A program made the position numbers and the translations under genes. Shown in pieces: positions 50,447-60,438 of a DNA stretch of 64,000 nucleotides; positions within the stretch are counted from its first letter, which is position 1, and every line of letters begins with the position of its first letter. The stretch comes from Candidatus Vesicomyidisocius sp. Agig_15_S12. GTDB lineage: Bacteria; Pseudomonadota; Gammaproteobacteria; PS1; Pseudothioglobaceae. The notes beneath the pieces are model-generated. The model was not told where the DNA came from. It did no database searches and saw only the letters and a list, made by a program, of their open reading frames with translations. The DNA lies in the NCBI GenBank assembly GCA_021730225.1, contig CP072532.1, positions 765,230 to 829,229 on the forward strand. The letters are read 5' to 3'.

Positions 50447-51577
50447 CTAACCTAAGAACTGAATCATAATACCTGCTGCAATTGCTGAACCAATTACACC
50501 GGCAACATTAGGACCCATTGCATGCATCAATAAAAAATTATGTGGATTAGCTTCTAAACCTACTTTATTAGAAACACGAGCTGCCATAGGTACTGCAGAA
50601 ACACCAGCAGAACCAATTAAAGGGTTAATTTTATTTTTACTAAACACATTCATACATTTTGCCATTAACACCCCACAAGCTGTGCCAATAGCAAAGGCTA
50701 CCATACCTAAAAGCAAAATACCTAAAGTATCTAATTGTAAAAACTGTTCTGCCATTAATTTTGAACCTACCGCTAAACCTAAAAAAATAGTCACAATATT
50801 AATTAAAGCATTTTGCATTGTATCACTCAAACGATTAACCACTCCAGATTCTTTCATTAAATTACCAAAAGCAAACATACCCAGTAGTGGTGCTGCATCA
50901 GGCAACAATAAAGCCACTAACATTAACAACATAATAGGAAAAATAATCTTTTCAGATTTTGATACTTTACGCAATTGAACCATTTCAATTTGGCGTTCCT
51001 TCTTAGTTGTTAAAGCACGCATAATTGGCGGTTGAATAAGTGGCACTAAAGCCATATAAGAATAAGAAGCAACTGCAATTGCACCTAATAAATCAGGTGC
51101 AAGTTTTGACGCAACGTAAATACTGGTTGGCCCATCAGCACCACCAATAATGCCAATAGCAGCAGCATCAGTCAAGCTAAAGTCAAAAATCCCTACCACT
51201 GTTAAACCAATAGCGCCTAACAATGTAGCAAAAATACCAAATTGTGCTGCTGCACCAAGCAGTAATGTTTTAGGGTTAGCCAATAGCGGACCAAAGTCAG
51301 TCAATGCACCAACGCCCATAAAAATAATAAGTGGAAATGCACCAGACTCAATACCAACCACATAGAATATATGCAAAATACCACTCCCCTCAGCAATACC
51401 TGCACCTGGAATATTAGCTAAAATTGAACCAAAACCAATAGGTAATAACAGCAATGGTTCAAAATTTTTAATAATTGCTAAATATAAAAGCAAAATACCA
51501 ACCAATAGCATTAAACCTTGTCCCCAAGACATTTGATGAAGACCTGTATTAATCCAAAGTGTGTTTAATTGTTCCAT
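50447..51577 (-). CDS. oadB: Na+-translocating oxaloacetate decarboxylase, beta subunit
   Basis: 376 residues with about nine membrane helices. The [13 protein letters not shown] motif with the conserved Asp (Asp203 in Klebsiella) and the [13 protein letters not shown] segment of the Na+ pathway are intact. It decarboxylates carboxybiotin and exports Na+. In line with oadA upstream (14 bp) and panD downstream. Confidence 0.96.
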   Translation of the reverse strand: MEQLNTLWINTGLHQMSWGQGLMLLVGILLLYLAIIKNFEPLLLLPIGFGSILANIPGAGIAEGSGILHIFYVVGIESGAFPLIIFMGVGALTDFGPLLANPKTLLLGAAAQFGIFATLLGAIGLTVVGIFDFSLTDAAAIGIIGGADGPTSIYVASKLAPDLLGAIAVASYSYMALVPLIQPPIMRALTTKKERQIEMVQLRKVSKSEKIIFPIMLLMLVALLLPDAAPLLGMFAFGNLMKESGVVNRLSDTMQNALINIVTIFLGLAVGSKLMAEQFLQLDTLGILLLGMVAFAIGTACGVLMAKCMNVFSKNKINPLIGSAGVSAVPMAARVSNKVGLEANPHNFLLMHAMGPNVAGVIGSAIAAGIMIQFLG

Positions 51578-51591
51578 TTTAAAATCTAAAA

Positions 51592-53421
51592 TTATGCGAG
51601 TATTAATAAAGTTTGGCCTACGTCAACTGTATCACCTTCCTTAATCTCAATATCAGTCACAACACCACTTCTAGCAGCCTTAATTTCAGTTTCCATTTTC
51701 ATTGCTTCAAGAACAACCAAAACATCTCCTTGTGCAATTTTTTGATTAACTTCAACTATTATTTTCCAAATAGTTCCTGATAATGGCGCACCAATAACCT
51801 CGCCTTTTGTTGTTGGTGCTATACTAAGTATTTCCCTTTCTACTGGAGTTGATGCTTTTGTTTGATCATAAGAAGCTTTCATTGACGTAATATCACCCCC
51901 TGCTGAAACATCAACAGTATAAGAATTACCTTTAAACGAAATGGTATAAGTTTCTTCCTTTTTATTAGATTTTTGACAACTCTCAACTACTTGTGACACT
52001 GGTTCAAAGAAATCAGGATTATCTCGATTTTGCAAAAATAAAATACCTACTTGTGGGAATAATGCATAAGTCAATAAATCATCAATCTTTCCTTTAGCCA
52101 CAATAATTCCTTTCTTAGCAACAATTCTATCAAATTCTTTTTCAAGAATCTGCATCTCTGGTGCAATATTATCAGCAGGCCTGCAAGTAATTGGCTTACC
52201 GCCATCCAAAACCTTAACTTGTAAAGCTTGATCAACAGGTGCAGGTGTTGCGCCATATTCACCTTTAAGCACACCAGCAGATTCTTTAGTAATTGTTTTA
52301 TAGCGTTCACCAGTAAGTACATTAAGAACAGATTGTGTCCCTACAATTTGTGAAGTTGGTGTTACCAATGGTATATAACCTAGATCCTTACGTACACATG
52401 TAATTTCAACTAACACTTCATCCATTTTATCGAGTGCGCCTTGTTCACGCAATTGGCTCTCCATATTAGTTAACATGCCGCCTGGCACTTGAGATAATAA
52501 AATTCTTGAATCTACCCCTTTAAGCGAGCCTTCAAACTGTGTATATTTACAACGCACTGATCTAAAATAAGCATCAATTTCTTCTAGTTTTTTCAAATCT
52601 AGCCCTGTCTTTCTTGGACTATTTTCTAAAATAGAAACCACAGAATTAGTCGCGCTATGACCATAAGTCATACTCATAGAACCGATAGCCGTATCAACAC
52701 GATCAATACCAGCTTCAACTGCCTTAACAATGGTAGCAGTAGATAATCCAGTTGTTGCATGAGCATGTAATTGAATAGGAATATCAACAACCATCTTTAA
52801 TGCTTTAATCAAGTCATAAGCCACATATGGTTGTAATAAACCTGCCATATCTTTAATACAAAGAGAGTGTGCTCCCATATCTTCAATTTCTCTAGCCATA
52901 TCTAGCCATGTTTGAATGTTATGTACAGGACTAATTGTATAGGATAAAGTACCTTGCGCATGTTGACCAATCTTAACCGCTTGGTCAGTTGCTGTTTTAA
53001 GGTTACGAATATCATTCATTGCATCAAAAATACGGAAAATACTCACGCCATTTTTTGCGCTTTGATCTACAAATTTACGTACCACATCATCACTATAATG
53101 ACGATAACCTAATAAATTTTGACCTCTAAGTAACATCTGTTGAGGCGTATTAGGCATTACTTTTTTAATCTCACGAATTCTATCCCAGGGATCTTCTCCT
53201 AAATAACGAATACACGAATCAAAAGTTGCCCCACCCCAAGATTCTATTGACCAATAGCCGATTTTATCTAATTTATCTGCAATTGGCAACATATCATCAA
53301 TACGCATACGTGTTGCAAATAAAGACTGATGCGCATCTCTAAAAACAAGCTCTGTAATTCCCACCTTTTTACCTTGTAAACTATCAGACCTTTTAGTTAG
53401 TTTTCTAAAAAAATCTAGCAT
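51592..53421 (-). CDS. oadA: oxaloacetate decarboxylase alpha subunit (biotinyl carboxyltransferase)
   Basis: 609 residues. The carboxyltransferase TIM barrel occupies about 1-300 ([30 protein letters not shown]), and the C-terminal biotinyl domain has the attachment Lys in EAMKMET. A PycB-type pyruvate carboxylase subunit has the same layout, but linkage with the membrane beta and gamma subunits favours the Na+ pump. It sits 5 bp after oadG. BioF/BioH nearby serve biotin supply. Confidence 0.95.
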   Translation of the reverse strand: MLDFFRKLTKRSDSLQGKKVGITELVFRDAHQSLFATRMRIDDMLPIADKLDKIGYWSIESWGGATFDSCIRYLGEDPWDRIREIKKVMPNTPQQMLLRGQNLLGYRHYSDDVVRKFVDQSAKNGVSIFRIFDAMNDIRNLKTATDQAVKIGQHAQGTLSYTISPVHNIQTWLDMAREIEDMGAHSLCIKDMAGLLQPYVAYDLIKALKMVVDIPIQLHAHATTGLSTATIVKAVEAGIDRVDTAIGSMSMTYGHSATNSVVSILENSPRKTGLDLKKLEEIDAYFRSVRCKYTQFEGSLKGVDSRILLSQVPGGMLTNMESQLREQGALDKMDEVLVEITCVRKDLGYIPLVTPTSQIVGTQSVLNVLTGERYKTITKESAGVLKGEYGATPAPVDQALQVKVLDGGKPITCRPADNIAPEMQILEKEFDRIVAKKGIIVAKGKIDDLLTYALFPQVGILFLQNRDNPDFFEPVSQVVESCQKSNKKEETYTISFKGNSYTVDVSAGGDITSMKASYDQTKASTPVEREILSIAPTTKGEVIGAPLSGTIWKIIVEVNQKIAQGDVLVVLEAMKMETEIKAARSGVVTDIEIKEGDTVDVGQTLLILA

Positions 53422-53426
53422 GATCC

Positions 53427-53666
53427 TTATATTCTCCTATGCATTTTTATTGCTTGTTCGATAATAAATTTAGTCTCTTCATCCATATCATCCTTAAACT
53501 CAGAGTTATGATAATCTTGCTTATCATGAATTTTACTTTGCAATTTTTGGATAATCATAGACATTAACTTAGTAATACCAACCAACAAAGTTAAAAATAA
53601 AAATACAAACCCCATACCAAACAAAGTTAAATTAAGCGCTTGAGTTATAAAATCTATTTGTTTCAT
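53427..53666 (-). CDS. oadG: oxaloacetate decarboxylase gamma subunit
   Basis: 79 residues with one N-terminal membrane helix (about 12-34) and a charged tail, the OadG pattern. It anchors the alpha subunit to OadB. First of oadGAB, 21 bp after the tRNA-Leu gene in the same direction. Confidence 0.88.
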   Translation of the reverse strand: MKQIDFITQALNLTLFGMGFVFLFLTLLVGITKLMSMIIQKLQSKIHDKQDYHNSEFKDDMDEETKFIIEQAIKMHRRI

Positions 53667-53687
53667 ATTATGATTTTTTTATTAATT

Positions 53688-53772
53688 TGGTACCGATGGA
53701 CGGAATCGAACCGTCACCCCCGAAGAGACTGGATTTTGAATCCAGCGCGTCTACCAATTCCACCACATCGGC
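53688..53772 (-). tRNA. tRNA-Leu (CAA)
   Basis: 85 nt including CCA. Class II. Anticodon loop TTCAAAA with anticodon CAA (reads TTG). Acceptor GCCGATG pairs with CATCGGT (one G-T pair). It lies between infA and oadG on the minus strand. Confidence 0.96.
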
Positions 53773-53780
53773 AATATTTT

Positions 53781-53999
53781 TTATTTATGTCTAAAAGTAA
53801 TTCTTCCTTTAGTTAAGTCATAAGGCGTCATCTCAACGGTTACTTTATCACCTGGAAGGATTCGAATATAATGCTTGCGAATTTTGCCAGAAATATGTGC
53901 CAGAATACAATGACCATTTTCTAACTCAACCATAAAAGTTGTATTAGGTAACTTTTCTTTAACAAAACCTTCTAACTCGATGTAATCACTTTTTGACAT
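53781..53999 (-). CDS. infA: translation initiation factor IF-1
   Basis: 72 residues from [12 protein letters not shown] at the ATG 53999; an in-frame ATG at 54020 adds seven non-family residues. OB fold with [18 protein letters not shown] and LTKGRITFR motif. It binds the A site of the 30S subunit with IF-2 and IF-3. It is followed after 8 bp by tRNA-Leu and then oadGAB, so it may head that transcript. Confidence 0.96.
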   Translation of the reverse strand: MSKSDYIELEGFVKEKLPNTTFMVELENGHCILAHISGKIRKHYIRILPGDKVTVEMTPYDLTKGRITFRHK

Positions 54000-54033
54000 A
54001 AAATCGCTATAAATTTCCAACTAAAACCAAGTT

Positions 54034-54062
54034 ATTTTACCCGATTGTGAGAGGATAGTTAA
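54034..54062 (-). promoter_or_regulatory. predicted promoter of infA
   Basis: On the minus strand TTAACT (complement 54057-54062), 17-bp spacer, TAAAAT (complement 54034-54039). The leader to the infA ATG would be about 25-30 nt. Confidence 0.45.
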
Positions 54063-54072
54063 AAAGATCATG

Positions 54073-54088
54073 AGCTAGATATCTAGCT
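54073..54088. promoter_or_regulatory. 16-bp perfect palindrome in the infA/metF divergent region
   Basis: AGCTAGATATCTAGCT, fully self-complementary. It lies just upstream of the infA -35 and 79 bp before the metF ATG. It could be an operator, or chance in AT-rich DNA. Confidence 0.4.
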
Positions 54089-54166
54089 TTTATAGAATTT
54101 GAAAACGCTTTAATCTTAACTAAATCAGTTATAATAATATAATTTTATTATAAACATATTATATTA

Positions 54167-54988
54167 ATGAAAATCAGTTTTGAGTTTTTTCCACCCAAAA
54201 CAGAAAAGGGAAAAGAAAAACTAATCCAAGTTAGACAAAATCTAAGTGTAGTATCTCCTGAGTACTTTTCAACCACTTCTGGGGCAGGAGGTACAACACA
54301 AGATACAACTTTAGAAGCAGTATTAGATATTCAAAAAAATAACAATATTCCAGCTACGCCACATTTATCTTGTATTGGTTTAAAAAAATCTAATATTATT
54401 AAATTATTAGACAAATACAAAGCTATAAATATCAATCATATTATTGCACTAAGGGGAGATATTCCTTCAAACATAAGAGATATGGGTGATTTTCATTATG
54501 CTAATGAATTAGTTGAATTTATTCGATCTAAATATAATGACAACTTTAACATTGAAGTAGCAGCCTACCCTGAAATGCACCCACAAGCAAAAAATATAGA
54601 AAGTGATTTAACACACTTTGTTAACAAAGTTAAAGCAGGTGCAAATGGGGCAATTACACAATACTTCTATAATGCTGATGCCTATTTTAAATTCCAAGAT
54701 GACGTTCAAAAACTAGGGATAAACATTCCAATCACACCAGGAATTATGCCCATTACCAATTATACTAAATTGCTTAATTTTTCTAATATGTGTGGCGCAC
54801 AAATTCCAAAATGGATTTTAGAACGACTTAAATTTTATGAAAATGATCTAGAATCACTTAATGATTTTGGTTTTGATGTTGTTGCTAATTTATGCCAAAC
54901 ACTCAAGAACCAAGGTGTAAATAGCTTTCATTTTTACTCAATGAATCTCGTTGAACCATCTCTTAAACTAGCAAAAAACATAATTTAA
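54167..54988 (+). CDS. metF: 5,10-methylenetetrahydrofolate reductase
   Basis: 273 residues, FAD-dependent TIM barrel (E. coli 296). N-terminal SFEFFPPKTEKGKE is the family signature, with HLSCIG, ALRGD and the TQYFYNADAY block at the active site. It makes 5-methyl-THF for methionine synthesis. The convergent neighbour's stop is 11 bp away. Confidence 0.96.
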   Translation: MKISFEFFPPKTEKGKEKLIQVRQNLSVVSPEYFSTTSGAGGTTQDTTLEAVLDIQKNNNIPATPHLSCIGLKKSNIIKLLDKYKAININHIIALRGDIPSNIRDMGDFHYANELVEFIRSKYNDNFNIEVAAYPEMHPQAKNIESDLTHFVNKVKAGANGAITQYFYNADAYFKFQDDVQKLGINIPITPGIMPITNYTKLLNFSNMCGAQIPKWILERLKFYENDLESLNDFGFDVVANLCQTLKNQGVNSFHFYSMNLVEPSLKLAKNII

Positions 54989-54999
54989 ATAATGTATTC

Positions 55000-55443
55000 T
55001 CAATTTAAATTAGATTGTATCTTAATCCAATATTGAAGTTTATGCAAAGACTCTTTATCTTGAGTATGACAACATTTCTCAAATATATTTAGACGACTAT
55101 ACAGTTCTTCAAACACCATTGCAAAATGTTCATTTCTTAGCTCTTCTTTATATAGTTTAGATTTAAGCGCAGTAACAATATTGATTAATTTTTCTTCATT
55201 TTCTTGTTTAGTAAAATCAGCTACACCAGCTTTAAACATAGCGTCAGATTTTATCTGTTGCATTTTTTGTATATATTTATCTTGTTCTGAATGTAAACTT
55301 ATCTTAGGATAAGCTAACCTAATACTATCCGTTGTTACATAGCCCTCGTGAGTTTGTAACTTTCCCAAATTAATTTGTGTTTGAATATGAGCACGACTTA
55401 CACCAAGTTTACGTGCTGCTTGTGAAACGCTTAATTTAATCAC
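55000..55443 (-). CDS. HTH-domain protein of unknown function
   Basis: 147 residues starting at GTG 55443, favoured by the GGAG site 7 nt upstream over an ATG seven codons earlier. The first 45 residues form a helix-turn-helix (SVSQAARKLGVSRAHIQTQI) of the excisionase/MerR-like type, then a helical, charged region with no motif I can name. It may be a small regulator. Followed upstream by hemD with a gap of 38 bp. Confidence 0.7.
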   Translation of the reverse strand: MIKLSVSQAARKLGVSRAHIQTQINLGKLQTHEGYVTTDSIRLAYPKISLHSEQDKYIQKMQQIKSDAMFKAGVADFTKQENEEKLINIVTALKSKLYKEELRNEHFAMVFEELYSRLNIFEKCCHTQDKESLHKLQYWIKIQSNLN

Positions 55444-55481
55444 ACTTATTCTCCAAAAAACCATTAAAGATAGTTGATAAA

Positions 55482-56228
55482 TTAACTATATTTTACTGGT
55501 TTGTCAAGTCTATTAAGATTCATTAATACTGAAATAATACCATTATTACTGGTATTTGGAGTAACTAATACTTTATCAAAATCAATTGAATTCACATAAA
55601 TTTTGATCCTTTCACTCAAAACGACTAATAAATAGTTTTTTAATTTATCAACATGATTAATTTGATTAACTATTTTTATTAGAGATTTCATATTATCTAC
55701 ACTGGTAATGCTAATAACACCTTCTCTGCTTAACAAAAATTTATCAAGAGATTGACAATGTAAGTGACTAATATCACAGCAAACACGTTCATATACCTCA
55801 GCATATTCAACTTGATTACCTTGCTTAATCAAACCTTGCTTTAAGGTCTCTCTACCACCTTTACCCCTAAAAATTAAAATTGTTTTATCATTTAACTGGG
55901 TTACACTATCAAGTTCTAACAGCGCTTCGCTAGAAGCTTTATTTTTAGGAAAATCATTAATAATGACATTATTCTCACTCAACTTTTTAGCAGTAGCACT
56001 ACCCACTGCCAAAACCTGCTGATAACTAATCTTTTTAAGAATCTTTAATCCATACTCAACAGCATTGGCACTAATAAAAATAATTACATCATAATGATTT
56101 TTTTCTGATTGAATATCGATAGGATGAAGCTTTAAAGTTGGAAAAAAAAGTGGATTATTGCCGCTTTTAACCACCATATCTTGTAGTTTTTCTACTTGTA
56201 AAGCTGGTCTAGTCAACATTACATTCAC
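55482..56228 (-). CDS. hemD: uroporphyrinogen-III synthase
   Basis: 248 residues, cyclises hydroxymethylbilane to uroporphyrinogen III, the branch point to heme and siroheme (both needed here for cytochromes and Dsr). Divergent family, recognised by LTRPALQVEKL, IFISANAVEYG, VGSATAKKL and YERVCCD. hemC, often adjacent, is not here. Confidence 0.93.
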   Translation of the reverse strand: MNVMLTRPALQVEKLQDMVVKSGNNPLFFPTLKLHPIDIQSEKNHYDVIIFISANAVEYGLKILKKISYQQVLAVGSATAKKLSENNVIINDFPKNKASSEALLELDSVTQLNDKTILIFRGKGGRETLKQGLIKQGNQVEYAEVYERVCCDISHLHCQSLDKFLLSREGVISITSVDNMKSLIKIVNQINHVDKLKNYLLVVLSERIKIYVNSIDFDKVLVTPNTSNNGIISVLMNLNRLDKPVKYS

Positions 56229-56231
56229 TGA

Positions 56232-56825
56232 TTAAAAACCTAATATTTCAGCAATAATTCGTATTTTATTCAATGTTTCACTTTCTGCATACTTGCAAAT
56301 AAGTATAATTTTAGTATTAACTAATGATACATCTTGTAAAAAATTTCGAATTTGTTTTTCATTCCAAATATTAGAAGTATAAAGAATAGGAAATTGAGTA
56401 AAATAAAAATATTTATTTGTTATTCGTTTGATATTTAAATCAAACTTAAGTTTTTTATCAGACTGAAAACATAATTTATAACCACTTAATATTTTCATTA
56501 CTTCATTACTTGGTTGTTCATCTAGTTCACAAAATAAATTAAATTGAGATCGATACTGATGGATTGGTTTCAGTAGTAATCTAAGCATAGATATCTCTAG
56601 CAACTGTGTCCGTTCAATATATACAACCAATTCAAACACCTCATCTGACTCTTTCAATTCTATAAATATCTGTTCAAGATCTTCCTTAGTATCAATTTTT
56701 AAAGATAATGCTTTGAATAAGGTTGAATAATAATCAAACCGCCATTCATTAGGTAAATCATCAGGATAAAAATCGTCAAGCAAATCTAAGTCACTACGGC
56801 CAATTAAGAATTCTGTTTTATTCAT
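56232..56825 (-). CDS. conserved-looking protein of unknown function upstream of hemD
   Basis: 197 residues, acidic, no signal peptide or membrane segment. An N-terminal PDDLPNEWRFDYYSTLF segment recalls DUF72-type proteins only faintly. It lies 3 bp from hemD and shares its transcript. Function unknown. Confidence 0.65.
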   Translation of the reverse strand: MNKTEFLIGRSDLDLLDDFYPDDLPNEWRFDYYSTLFKALSLKIDTKEDLEQIFIELKESDEVFELVVYIERTQLLEISMLRLLLKPIHQYRSQFNLFCELDEQPSNEVMKILSGYKLCFQSDKKLKFDLNIKRITNKYFYFTQFPILYTSNIWNEKQIRNFLQDVSLVNTKIILICKYAESETLNKIRIIAEILGF

Positions 56826-56885
56826 TTGGTTTTATATGTCTTTATAATAAAATAAAAGTTTTATACAAAGATCTATTTATTAACT

Positions 56886-57839
56886 ATGCCGGATATTCTA
56901 CTACCAATTATTGCTTTATTATCAGGATTTATACTTTTAATTTGGAGTGCAGATAAATTTATTGAAAATGGGGTAAAAATTGCTAATATTTTTAAAATAT
57001 CGCCCTTTATTATTGGAATAACCATATTAGGATTTGGCACTAGCATACCTGAAATATTAGTATCAGCACTTGCCGCTATAGAAGGTAATACAGGACTTAG
57101 TATTGGAAATGCAATTGGTTCTAATATTTTTAATATTTCCCTAATATTAGGTATTAGCGCAATTATTTCCCCAATTAACGTGCAATGGAAGATCTTAAAG
57201 AAAGAATGGTTATTTTTAATGATTACTACACTTTGTGCAGGACTTTTGTTATGGGATTATCGCCTTGATTTCAAAGATGGTTTGATTTTATCATCTTTAT
57301 TGGTTTTATTTTTTGCTTATATCTTTAAACAAGCAAAAAATAAAACACATCATAATTTTGATGAATTTAAACATAGTGTTAACAAGAATCAAATCAAAAA
57401 AACTCAGATAATTCTAATTATAAGCTTAACGGTTTTAATCTCTAGCGCAGAACTTGTAGCCTGGGGGGGTGTAGAAGTAGCTAAAATATTTGGTATTTCA
57501 GATCTTATTATTGGGCTTAGCATCATAGCTCTGGGAACTAGTCTACCGGAACTAGCGATATCAATCTCAAGCATTTTAAAAAAACAATATACAATGGTAG
57601 TTGGTAATGTAATCGGCTCTAACATATTTAACACTATTGCTGTATTAGCTATACCAGGATTAATCCACCCATCAGACGTACCCATTGAAGTTATAAATAG
57701 AGACTATCCAGTCATGTTATTATTAACTATTTTAATGTTTGTTGTTTCTTATAAATTTAACAAAAAACATATTATTAATCGCTTGGAAGGGTTTTTTCTT
57801 ATTGGGATATTCAGTCTTTATATGTGGCAATTATTGTGA
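56886..57839 (+). CDS. Ca2+/Na+ (cation) antiporter, CaCA family (YrbG-like)
   Basis: 317 residues with about ten helices. Two inverted halves each carry the alpha-repeat: GFGTSIPEILVSALAAIEG (near 48-66) and ALGTSLPELAISISSI (near 218-233), both with the conserved Pro-Glu and GSNIFN segments. A K+-dependent or independent exchanger cannot be told apart. It overlaps tsaE by 16 nt. Confidence 0.93.
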   Translation: MPDILLPIIALLSGFILLIWSADKFIENGVKIANIFKISPFIIGITILGFGTSIPEILVSALAAIEGNTGLSIGNAIGSNIFNISLILGISAIISPINVQWKILKKEWLFLMITTLCAGLLLWDYRLDFKDGLILSSLLVLFFAYIFKQAKNKTHHNFDEFKHSVNKNQIKKTQIILIISLTVLISSAELVAWGGVEVAKIFGISDLIIGLSIIALGTSLPELAISISSILKKQYTMVVGNVIGSNIFNTIAVLAIPGLIHPSDVPIEVINRDYPVMLLLTILMFVVSYKFNKKHIINRLEGFFLIGIFSLYMWQLL

Positions 57840-58291
57840 AATTAACTCTTCACAATGAGTCTGATACTTATGACTTTGCACATAAATTAGCTCAGTGTAC
57901 TCAGTTAGTTAATAGTTGTATTGTTATTTATTTAGAAGGTGATTTAGGGGTTGGGAAAACTACATTTGCTAGAGGTTTTATCCAGTTCTATGGATTTGAT
58001 CAAGTTAAAAGCCCTACTTATTCTCTTGTAGAAAGCTATATCAATGATAAAGTCAATATTCACCACTTTGATTGTTATAGATTAGGTGATGCACAAGAGT
58101 TAGAATATATTGGTATTCGAGAATATTTAGCACCTGGTCATATTCAGTTAATTGAATGGGCAGAATTAGGCAAAGGCATAATTGCACCAAAAGATATGAT
58201 AATTAAAATAACTGATGATTTGGATAAACATGAACTACAAATAACAACTCATACACAAGTTGGTAATCAATTACTTTCATGCGTTAACTGA
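57824..58291 (+). CDS. tsaE: tRNA threonylcarbamoyladenosine ATPase TsaE
   Basis: 155 residues starting at GTG 57824, or 151 from GTG 57836, which overlaps the antiporter stop. Walker A GDLGVGKTT near residue 42 and the SPTYSLVE and HFDCYRL motifs are conserved. It supports t6A37 formation with TsaB/TsaD. Translationally coupled to the antiporter gene. Confidence 0.95.
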   Translation: MAIIVKLTLHNESDTYDFAHKLAQCTQLVNSCIVIYLEGDLGVGKTTFARGFIQFYGFDQVKSPTYSLVESYINDKVNIHHFDCYRLGDAQELEYIGIREYLAPGHIQLIEWAELGKGIIAPKDMIIKITDDLDKHELQITTHTQVGNQLLSCVN

Positions 58292-58696
58292 TAAAAATTT
58301 TTTCCAGTAAAATACATTTATTTTTGTTACAAACAATAGAACCATATTGCTTATTAGGCAATAACTGAATAAACTAAGTGTTAAATCTTAAATTAATACA
58401 CAAAATAAATCAAGCATATTTCACTATTTATTTCAATTTATACTAATTTAAAAACTATAGATGTTCTAGTTTAGATCTTATCCAAACATGATGATTCAAA
58501 TAAATTTACTAATCAATATTAAAGAGAAATTAATTAAAGATGACTAACATTTAAATAAAATTTAATAGAATTACTCTAGAAAAGATCAAGACATCCATAG
58601 GCAAAAATTAAAATTCAAAAGACCAAGATAATATTGTTAACGCAATTTATTATTATAATTATTTTATAATTATTACAAATAAAGATTAAAAATAAA
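58292..58696. other. gene-free convergent spacer
   Basis: 405 bp, AT-rich, between tsaE and the end of the dsr tail. dsrS, which follows dsrR in Allochromatium, is not recognisable here. Confidence 0.55.
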
Positions 58697-59038
58697 CTAC
58701 TTGTTATTTAATTTATCAGGTGCACATTCCTTTGCTGGTGGCTCATAATTTGGATCGTTTGGATTCATAAACACAAAATGATAATCGCTGTTTTTATCTA
58801 TCTGATCAAAATCCACCACCATACCTTCAAGTAATACTTTTTGCTCATAAGCAAAAATATACTCAATACCATTAGATTCAAGGTGAATATCACTGTCATT
58901 ACGATCATCAAAACCCATCAAATATTGAAAACCATCATCAGTTTTATCGACAGAAAAGCGAATCAACAGTCCTTTATTTTCTGGATTATGAGTTGATAAA
59001 ATAATTTCATCCGACGCTTTTTTTGTAATTATAATCAT
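58697..59038 (-). CDS. dsrR: DsrR, A-type-carrier-like protein without ligand cysteines
   Basis: 113 residues with the IscA/HesB fold pattern (LLIRFSVDK, GFQYLMGFDD, near the N-terminal half), but without the three Cys of true iron-sulfur carriers; a single Cys near 106 is at the tail. This is as known for DsrR of Allochromatium vinosum, which supports expression of other dsr genes. It overlaps dsrN by 4 nt and ends the cluster. Confidence 0.86.
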   Translation of the reverse strand: MIIITKKASDEIILSTHNPENKGLLIRFSVDKTDDGFQYLMGFDDRNDSDIHLESNGIEYIFAYEQKVLLEGMVVDFDQIDKNSDYHFVFMNPNDPNYEPPAKECAPDKLNNK

Positions 59039-60411
59039 AGCTCTTGTTCTTTAACCTTATTTATAAAATTCACAAATTGTATAACCCATTCATTACTCGC
59101 CACATTATGCAAATGTGTATACGAAGCTAAAAGCTTATACTTCATAATACCATCAAACTTATTATTCACACCTACACCGCGCAAAACATTAAAAGCATAA
59201 CGTGTATTGGAACTAATATTTTTAAGCTTTGAGTAATGAAATTCATGTGCATAAATATGTTTAGATACTCCAGGCCAACAATGATCATCAGTTGGTTCCA
59301 ACTCAACATAACCTCTACCAATAGGCTTAGACATCATATAAGTATCTGCATCAATTACACCCATCATTGAATAGGTTTTTTTATTATGAGTAATGCTATT
59401 GGTTAAATACATTAAACCACCACATTCTACATATGTCGGTAAGTTTTGTTCTATTTTAGTTTTAATATCTTCTAATAAGGATTGATTAGCATTTAACGCT
59501 TTAAGTTGCATTTCTGGAAAGCCCCCCCCAATAAACAACCCATCACATATTGGCAAATTATTATCTTTAAGTGTATCAAAGTATTTTATACTAACACCTA
59601 ATGATTCAAATTTATCCAAATCATCCTGATAATAAAAATTAAACACAGAATCTTTAGCAATAGCAATAACGATTTTTTCCTTAATTATATTAATATTTAT
59701 ATATGTATTAATAATTTTCTTATTGGACTTGATACAATTAAAGTCCAATAATATATTAAGATCAACTTGATCAGTAATAATATTGGCAACTTTTTTGATA
59801 AAAGTTTGTGATTGTAGTGTTTCGTTAGCAGGCATTAAGCCTAAATGACGCTCATCAATTATTAATGCTTTAGAACGACGTACACAGCCTAACACAGAGA
59901 TGTCAGTGTAGTAATTAATAGCTTGTATCAATTTTGATTCATGACGCTCACTAGCTACTTTATTTAAAATAACGCCAGCAATATTTATCTCTTTATCAAA
60001 AACTTGATAACCACTAAGCAGTGGTGCAACGCCACGGGTAATACCTGTACTATCAATTACTAATATAACAGGAATCATTAATAATTTAGCAAGATCAGCG
60101 TTAGCATCACCCCCAGTAACACTCATACCATCAAACAGGCCTTTATTTCCTTCAATAATATCAATATCACTATTTGAACTTTGTTTTTGATACAACTGGA
60201 TTATTTCATCATCAGTCATATTATAAAAATCTAGATTATAACAAGGATTTCCGCTAGCTTTAGAAAGCCAAATAGGATCAATATAATCAGGCCCTTTTTT
60301 AAAAGTCTGAACATTTAAAGATTGTTGTTTAAATGCAGCACACAATCCTAAACTAATAACAGTTTTTCCTGATGATTTATGAGCAGCAGATAGATAAAAC
60401 GATAAGGACAT
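59035..60411 (-). CDS. dsrN: DsrN, siroheme amidase (CbiA/CobB family)
   Basis: 458 residues, glutamine amidotransferase of the cobyrinic acid a,c-diamide synthase family. It is proposed to amidate siroheme to siroamide for the Dsr sulfite reductase. P-loop SSGKTVISLGL at the N-terminus, FKKGPDYIDP, and the C-terminal glutaminase with the nucleophile in VECGGLMYL and a His near HEFHYS are present. Overlaps dsrR; 27 bp after dsrP. Confidence 0.93.
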   Translation of the reverse strand: MSLSFYLSAAHKSSGKTVISLGLCAAFKQQSLNVQTFKKGPDYIDPIWLSKASGNPCYNLDFYNMTDDEIIQLYQKQSSNSDIDIIEGNKGLFDGMSVTGGDANADLAKLLMIPVILVIDSTGITRGVAPLLSGYQVFDKEINIAGVILNKVASERHESKLIQAINYYTDISVLGCVRRSKALIIDERHLGLMPANETLQSQTFIKKVANIITDQVDLNILLDFNCIKSNKKIINTYININIIKEKIVIAIAKDSVFNFYYQDDLDKFESLGVSIKYFDTLKDNNLPICDGLFIGGGFPEMQLKALNANQSLLEDIKTKIEQNLPTYVECGGLMYLTNSITHNKKTYSMMGVIDADTYMMSKPIGRGYVELEPTDDHCWPGVSKHIYAHEFHYSKLKNISSNTRYAFNVLRGVGVNNKFDGIMKYKLLASYTHLHNVASNEWVIQFVNFINKVKEQEL

Positions 60412-60438
60412 TAATATCTACTTAATTTTAATATAAAA

